Shown: positions 60,136 through 64,000 of the stretch, one piece after another | Layout: each line of letters begins with the position of its first letter | Numbering within the stretch: the first letter of the stretch is position 1 | Source of the DNA: Eucalyptus grandis | Lineage: Eukaryota; Streptophyta; Magnoliopsida; Myrtales; Myrtaceae | Assembly (NCBI RefSeq): GCF_016545825.1 | Contig: NC_052615.1 | Location: forward strand, 16,980,520 to 17,044,519 | Length of the DNA: 64,000 bases | Direction: 5' to 3' | The notes under the pieces: model-generated | The model's database searches: none | Seen by the model: only the letters and a program-made list of their open reading frames with translations | Told to the model about the DNA's origin: nothing | Made by a program: the position numbers and the translations under genes

Positions 60136-60980
60136 TTAGGGAAAATTTCAAATAAGAACCCAAAGTGAATCAATTTTTTTCAAATAATGACTCAAAGTGA
60201 ACTTTGTGTCATATAAGGATCCGAAGTGAACCCATTGTTTTAAATAAAGACCCAAACTGAATTTTGCGTCAAATAAAGACTTGAAGTGATCAAATTAATC
60301 TCTATTGAATACCTTAGTTCGCCAGCAGACATTTTTCGGCAATTAAAATAGGGGCAATTTTGTTAGAAATTTGTGATTGGAAAAAAAGGGAAAATTTTAA
60401 ATTAATTAACTTTAGGTTATTCATTTAGATGTTTAAGTTTTCTTCTTTCTTCTCCCTTGCTACTCCTCAACCAAATCGTTACTCGGTCATCATCACGACT
60501 CGATTCCCATTGCTCCTCGTCTTGCTCGACCGATGGAGAATTTGGGTCTTCGTAAACAAAGAAAAAAGTATCTGGTTTTCTTCTTGTTTTTGAATTCGTG
60601 CCTCAACCAACAGAGAAATTGGGTCTTTTAACTTTGAGGAGGATGGGTACAAGGAATGAGAGAACTTCGGTCTTTGACTTTGCAAATGATGGGTAAAGGA
60701 ACAAGGAGACTGTAGAAAACTTAGGGTTTTTTTTTTTTAATGTTTTGGGATTTGTTAATTTTCCCTATATTTTTGGACAAAATTACCTAAACTCCAATCA
60801 TCGGAAATGTCACATGCTTTGGATAGCCAACGAATATTTGGTTAACTTAAAAATTCGAGTTCTTGGTTGAAATTGATTCGGAAATGAGTCTACTTTAAAT
60901 CTTTATCTAACACAAAAATTATTTCGAATCTTTATTTGAGAAATTTGGTCAACGGGTCCTTATTTGGAATCTTTCCCTAA
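60136..60980. mobile_element. MITE-like element with long imperfect inverted ends, 845 bp
   Basis: The left end TTAGGGAAAATTTCAAATAAG mirrors the right end, whose reverse complement reads TTAGGGAAAGATTCCAAATAAG. Inside both ends are arrays of CAAATAAGGACCCAAAGTGAA-like units, about 30 bp apart. The target duplication is unclear because both flanks are T-rich. The element ends about 430 bp upstream of the ASPM start codon and may supply part of its promoter region. Confidence 0.65.
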
Positions 60981-61410
60981 TTTTTACTCAAATTAAACAA
61001 TATATTTTTTTCTAAAAATACAATTTTTTAATGAATTTCCATCTTTGTAACCGCTTCCACATTTCTATTTCTCAAAACCATTTTCGGTGTTTTTCTTCCT
61101 TATTTTACGAAAAGAGCCAACAAAAAAAAAAAAAAGAAAAAAGAAAAGAAGAAAGTCTGTTTTTTTGGCAATACCTCTTCCTCACGCGCCCCCGCGATCC
61201 ACTCGTACTCACACGCGCCGCTCCTTCTCCGATCACAGCCTTTCCTTTTTAACTTTTTCTTTTCTCTTCAGCCCGCTTCATTTGCAGATTTCAAATTCAA
61301 ACTCTCTCTCTCTAACCTTCTTCCATCACCTTCCGATTTTCACTCCCCAACGTCCCCCAAATTCACCATTTCGCCCCCGGGCAAACTCCCAACCTCGCCG
61401 GCCGGAATCA

Positions 61411-64000
61411 ATGGAGTCCTCCGACCACCCACCGTCGTCTTCTTCGTTGCTCAAAGACATTTCCAACTTCAAGACCCCGAGCCGCCCCTCCCACAAGCCC
61501 CCCGCCCTCCGATCCCCGGACTCCCGTTTCTTCACCGCCTCCCGCCACACCCCCTCCCTCCCCCTCCTCCGCCGCCCGCCGCGCCGGCCGCCCCTCCGCC
61601 GCCGCCCCCTCCGCCGCCGCCCGCTCGCGGCAGAAGCAGTCCGCGAGCCGCCGCCGGCTCCGGGCGTTCGAGCTCGAGCAGTCGCGGTCCTCGCGGAAGG
61701 CGCAGTTGAGGAAGGAGCAGAACCTGAGGACGCTGGCGAGGTCCCTCACGGCCTGGCTCAACTACTTGCTCCGGCACCCCAGGTCGTGCGGGTGCGATCT
61801 GGACTCGGCGGGCTCGGGCTGCCGCGGGGACGAGGGGAATGCGGCGAAGGGGAAGAGGGGAAGTTGGCCGGAGGGCGGGGTTGGGTTCGATCCCGCGGGG
61901 CCGAGCCCGAAGAGGAGGAGGGACTTGCGGTGGCGGAACGAGGAGGAGGATGGGGATCGGAGTTCGGAGGGGTTATCGAATTTGAGGTTCGATAGGTTGA
62001 GGGATTCGTTGAAGGAGGTTTGCAGTTTCGATGATCTGAAGGAGAGGATGCGGGTTTATTTGAATTTGACTTCTTGTAAGGAGATTTTTAAAGTGATGAC
62101 CCAAGTCACTAAGGTATGATGGAATTCTTGAAAAGCGGAATTTTTTATGGTTCCCATAGTGTTTAAGTGTTTGGTATTTAGGAAAGTAAATCTGCTAAAA
62201 GGCTGAAACATTTATTTCGTCGTTCGTATGTCGAAGTAATTTCATCAGTATTAGTTTTCTTACTTTGTGCAAAGAAGCTAATACAGAAATGGTTGGCCAC
62301 ATTCATTGTGTTGTCTCGCTGTTCGTGTTCAGACCACGTTTTTTTCTAATAGTTTTCCCCAATTTTTGCAGAACATTGATGAGGGTAGACTTAAAATGAA
62401 GGCTCATTGCCCTATAGTTACAGATTTTGGCATGAAGGAGAAGGTCATTAGAATCCTCCTCTGCTACAACCCACTGTGGCTCAGGATAGGGTTATACATT
62501 ATTCTCGGGGGCGAGTCATTGTTGCCCAATGGAGATGCTGAGTCTGATCAAGATATTGCATTCTTGAAACTGGTCATTGAGAGGCAGTTTTTATCACATG
62601 AAGGTTTAGCAAAAGCATATGCTTATAATAAGAAGGTTGAAGGTTTATATAGACCGGGTTATTATGAATCTCTGGGGAATGTCATACTCAAAAGGTTTTT
62701 GCTGCTTGTTCTTGCACTGGATAGAGCTAAATCCCAAAGCAGTCTTCCTCTCAAGTATGGGATTGATGGATTGGACGGAGGTTCCCCCTTATTATTTTCC
62801 CTTCAATCTAGTATCAAATCAAGCAGTCAGATGGTTAATGGTAAGGGTTGAGCTGCTACTTATTCGATAAAATCTGGATTTTTTTATGACTAACGCTATC
62901 CATTGTAGGTTGACTTTTCTCTCTTTCTGGTTCACAATTAGATTTTTTGTCATCTGATGTGATGCATGGAGAAGGTAATCTTCTTGCACATCTAGTGATT
63001 GTAGGATTCAAAGTATCTTATCAGCAGGTATGCTCACTCCATTCGTAGTGCCTTTTCAATTTGCTTTGCATGTGTTTCCTCATGCTTGAGACTTTGGGGT
63101 CCTAATGTGGGTTTGGAGTATGAACCATTCTACTTTAAATTTGCATTTGCATGAATTGATGTTCAGGTATCACAACACTAGTGTTGCATAACAGGCAATA
63201 AGTTACTAAATTATAATATTTGATTCATGACCTGTCATTTATTGTACTACAGTGCCCCCTGATTGAGTATGACTTCAGATTAACTGATGTGTTGGAGGAT
63301 CTCCATGATGGGGTGCGACTCTGTAGGGCTATCCAGCTTTTGAAGCAAGACTCATCAATTCTATTGGTATGTTTGATGAAATAAGTTTGAGTGGCAGCTG
63401 ACTATAGAGCCTCTCTTCCACAGTTTTAATGATATTTTAGTGATTATGCTATGTGCAGAAATTGGTAGTTCCTGCGGACACTATGAAGAAAAATGTAGCA
63501 AACTGTGGCATTGCATTGCAATATCTCAAGCAATCTGGGGTGCCGCTAAAGGATGAAGATGGAATGACAATAGAAGCAGATGATGTTGCCTGTGGAGATA
63601 AGGAACTAACCCTTTCTTTGCTCTGGAACATGTTTCTTTACTTGCAGGTTTGTCTACTACTACCTTCTGAAAATCGGATGTGTGAATTTAAATTAAAAGT
63701 GGCTTGCTTGTGAATTTTGTATATGGATAATATCCTTTTCATTGGATCTGCAGCTACCTCTTCTTATTGATAAAGAGATTCTAGCAGAGGAGGTCTCACG
63801 AGTTCGTGGAGTTTTTGTGGTATGTCCAAAACTGGATGACATCCCATTTTACATAGCATGATGGAGCATGTGCATGCGAGTCCCCTGTTGTGTCCAGTTG
63901 CTTAAATGTGTGGGTTTGAACATTAAGCTTATTCTCCCCTCCTCTTCCTTCTTTGGTTTTGGAAAGACAATAAAGTTTTCTTCTATTACATTGCAGGACA
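61411..64000 (+). CDS. ASPM: ASPM (abnormal spindle) homologue, 5' part, with a +1 frameshift in exon 1
   Basis: Plant orthologue of the spindle-pole, calmodulin-binding protein ASPM, which acts in mitotic and meiotic spindle organisation. The window holds exons 61,411-62,113; 62,372-62,840; 62,942-63,027; 63,253-63,366; 63,459-63,647; 63,754-63,819; and 63,997 to the edge, about 540 codons. The N-terminal LLKDISNFKTPSRPS motif is typical of the family. A basic SRKAQLRKEQNLRTLARSL helix, LTAWLNYLLRHPRSCGC and a calponin-homology domain (RLTDVLEDLHDGVRLCRAIQ through QYLKQSGVPL) follow. IQ repeats would lie beyond the window. Exon 1 carries one extra base: the motif frame before about 61,550 and the frame of all later exons differ by +1. 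The switch lies in the C/T-rich run at about 61,550-61,575. Exon phases fit exactly once one base is discounted. The ATG follows a GC-rich leader. Confidence 0.88.

Noticed and set aside
1..64000. CRISPR arrays, operons, bacterial promoters, rRNA and tRNA genes
   Set aside because: The sequence is plant nuclear DNA; no regularly spaced repeat array was seen, and no cloverleaf was recognised by eye. A tRNAscan run could still find one that I missed.

Overview
The window is plant nuclear DNA, from a eudicot and probably a woody rosid. The evidence is GT-AG genes with many introns, AT-rich intergenic DNA, GC-rich first exons, transposon remnants and an endogenous plant pararetrovirus. Most protein matches are to Arabidopsis-type families. 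A Myrtales origin is possible, but I cannot show it from the sequence. All exon coordinates were read by eye from splice signals and family knowledge; no alignment was run.

Layout. 1-9.5 kb is accessory DNA. It holds an LTR-like remnant, three diverged copies of one flanking sequence, a broken vacuolar-iron-transporter-like gene on the minus strand (3.9-4.5 kb), and a 1,057-bp hAT-type element with a perfect 8-bp target duplication (7,704-8,760). 9.6-11.6 kb is an intact two-exon cytochrome P450 of the CYP77B type. 14.4-15.4 kb is a broken acyl-ACP thioesterase (FATB-type) fragment. 16.0-17.2 kb is a three-copy ~160-bp tandem repeat in the apparent leader of a small membrane-protein gene. 21.8-28.2 kb is a decayed endogenous caulimovirid on the minus strand, with a hAT-type miniature element 20 bp upstream of its first ORF.

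The second half carries the conserved genes, all on the plus strand: an N6-methyl-AMP deaminase (33.8-36.6 kb), a small unknown basic protein (37.9-38.2 kb), mitochondrial cardiolipin synthase (43.3-46.7 kb), TOM1 (51.8-57.2 kb) and the 5' part of ASPM (61.4 kb to the window edge). Cardiolipin synthase and ASPM each carry one extra nucleotide in a C-rich run of exon 1, while everything downstream is intact and in phase. That pattern suggests a sequence error or a very recent mutation.

The genes do not form a pathway. What is notable is their order: MAPDA-CLS and TOM1-ASPM are, as I recall, near-neighbours in two separate Arabidopsis segments. This window therefore looks like an unsplit ancestral arrangement. 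I found no convincing undescribed system. The best leads are the two frameshifts, the gene order, the repeat-expanded leader and the GC-rich cargo of a PIF/Harbinger-like element.
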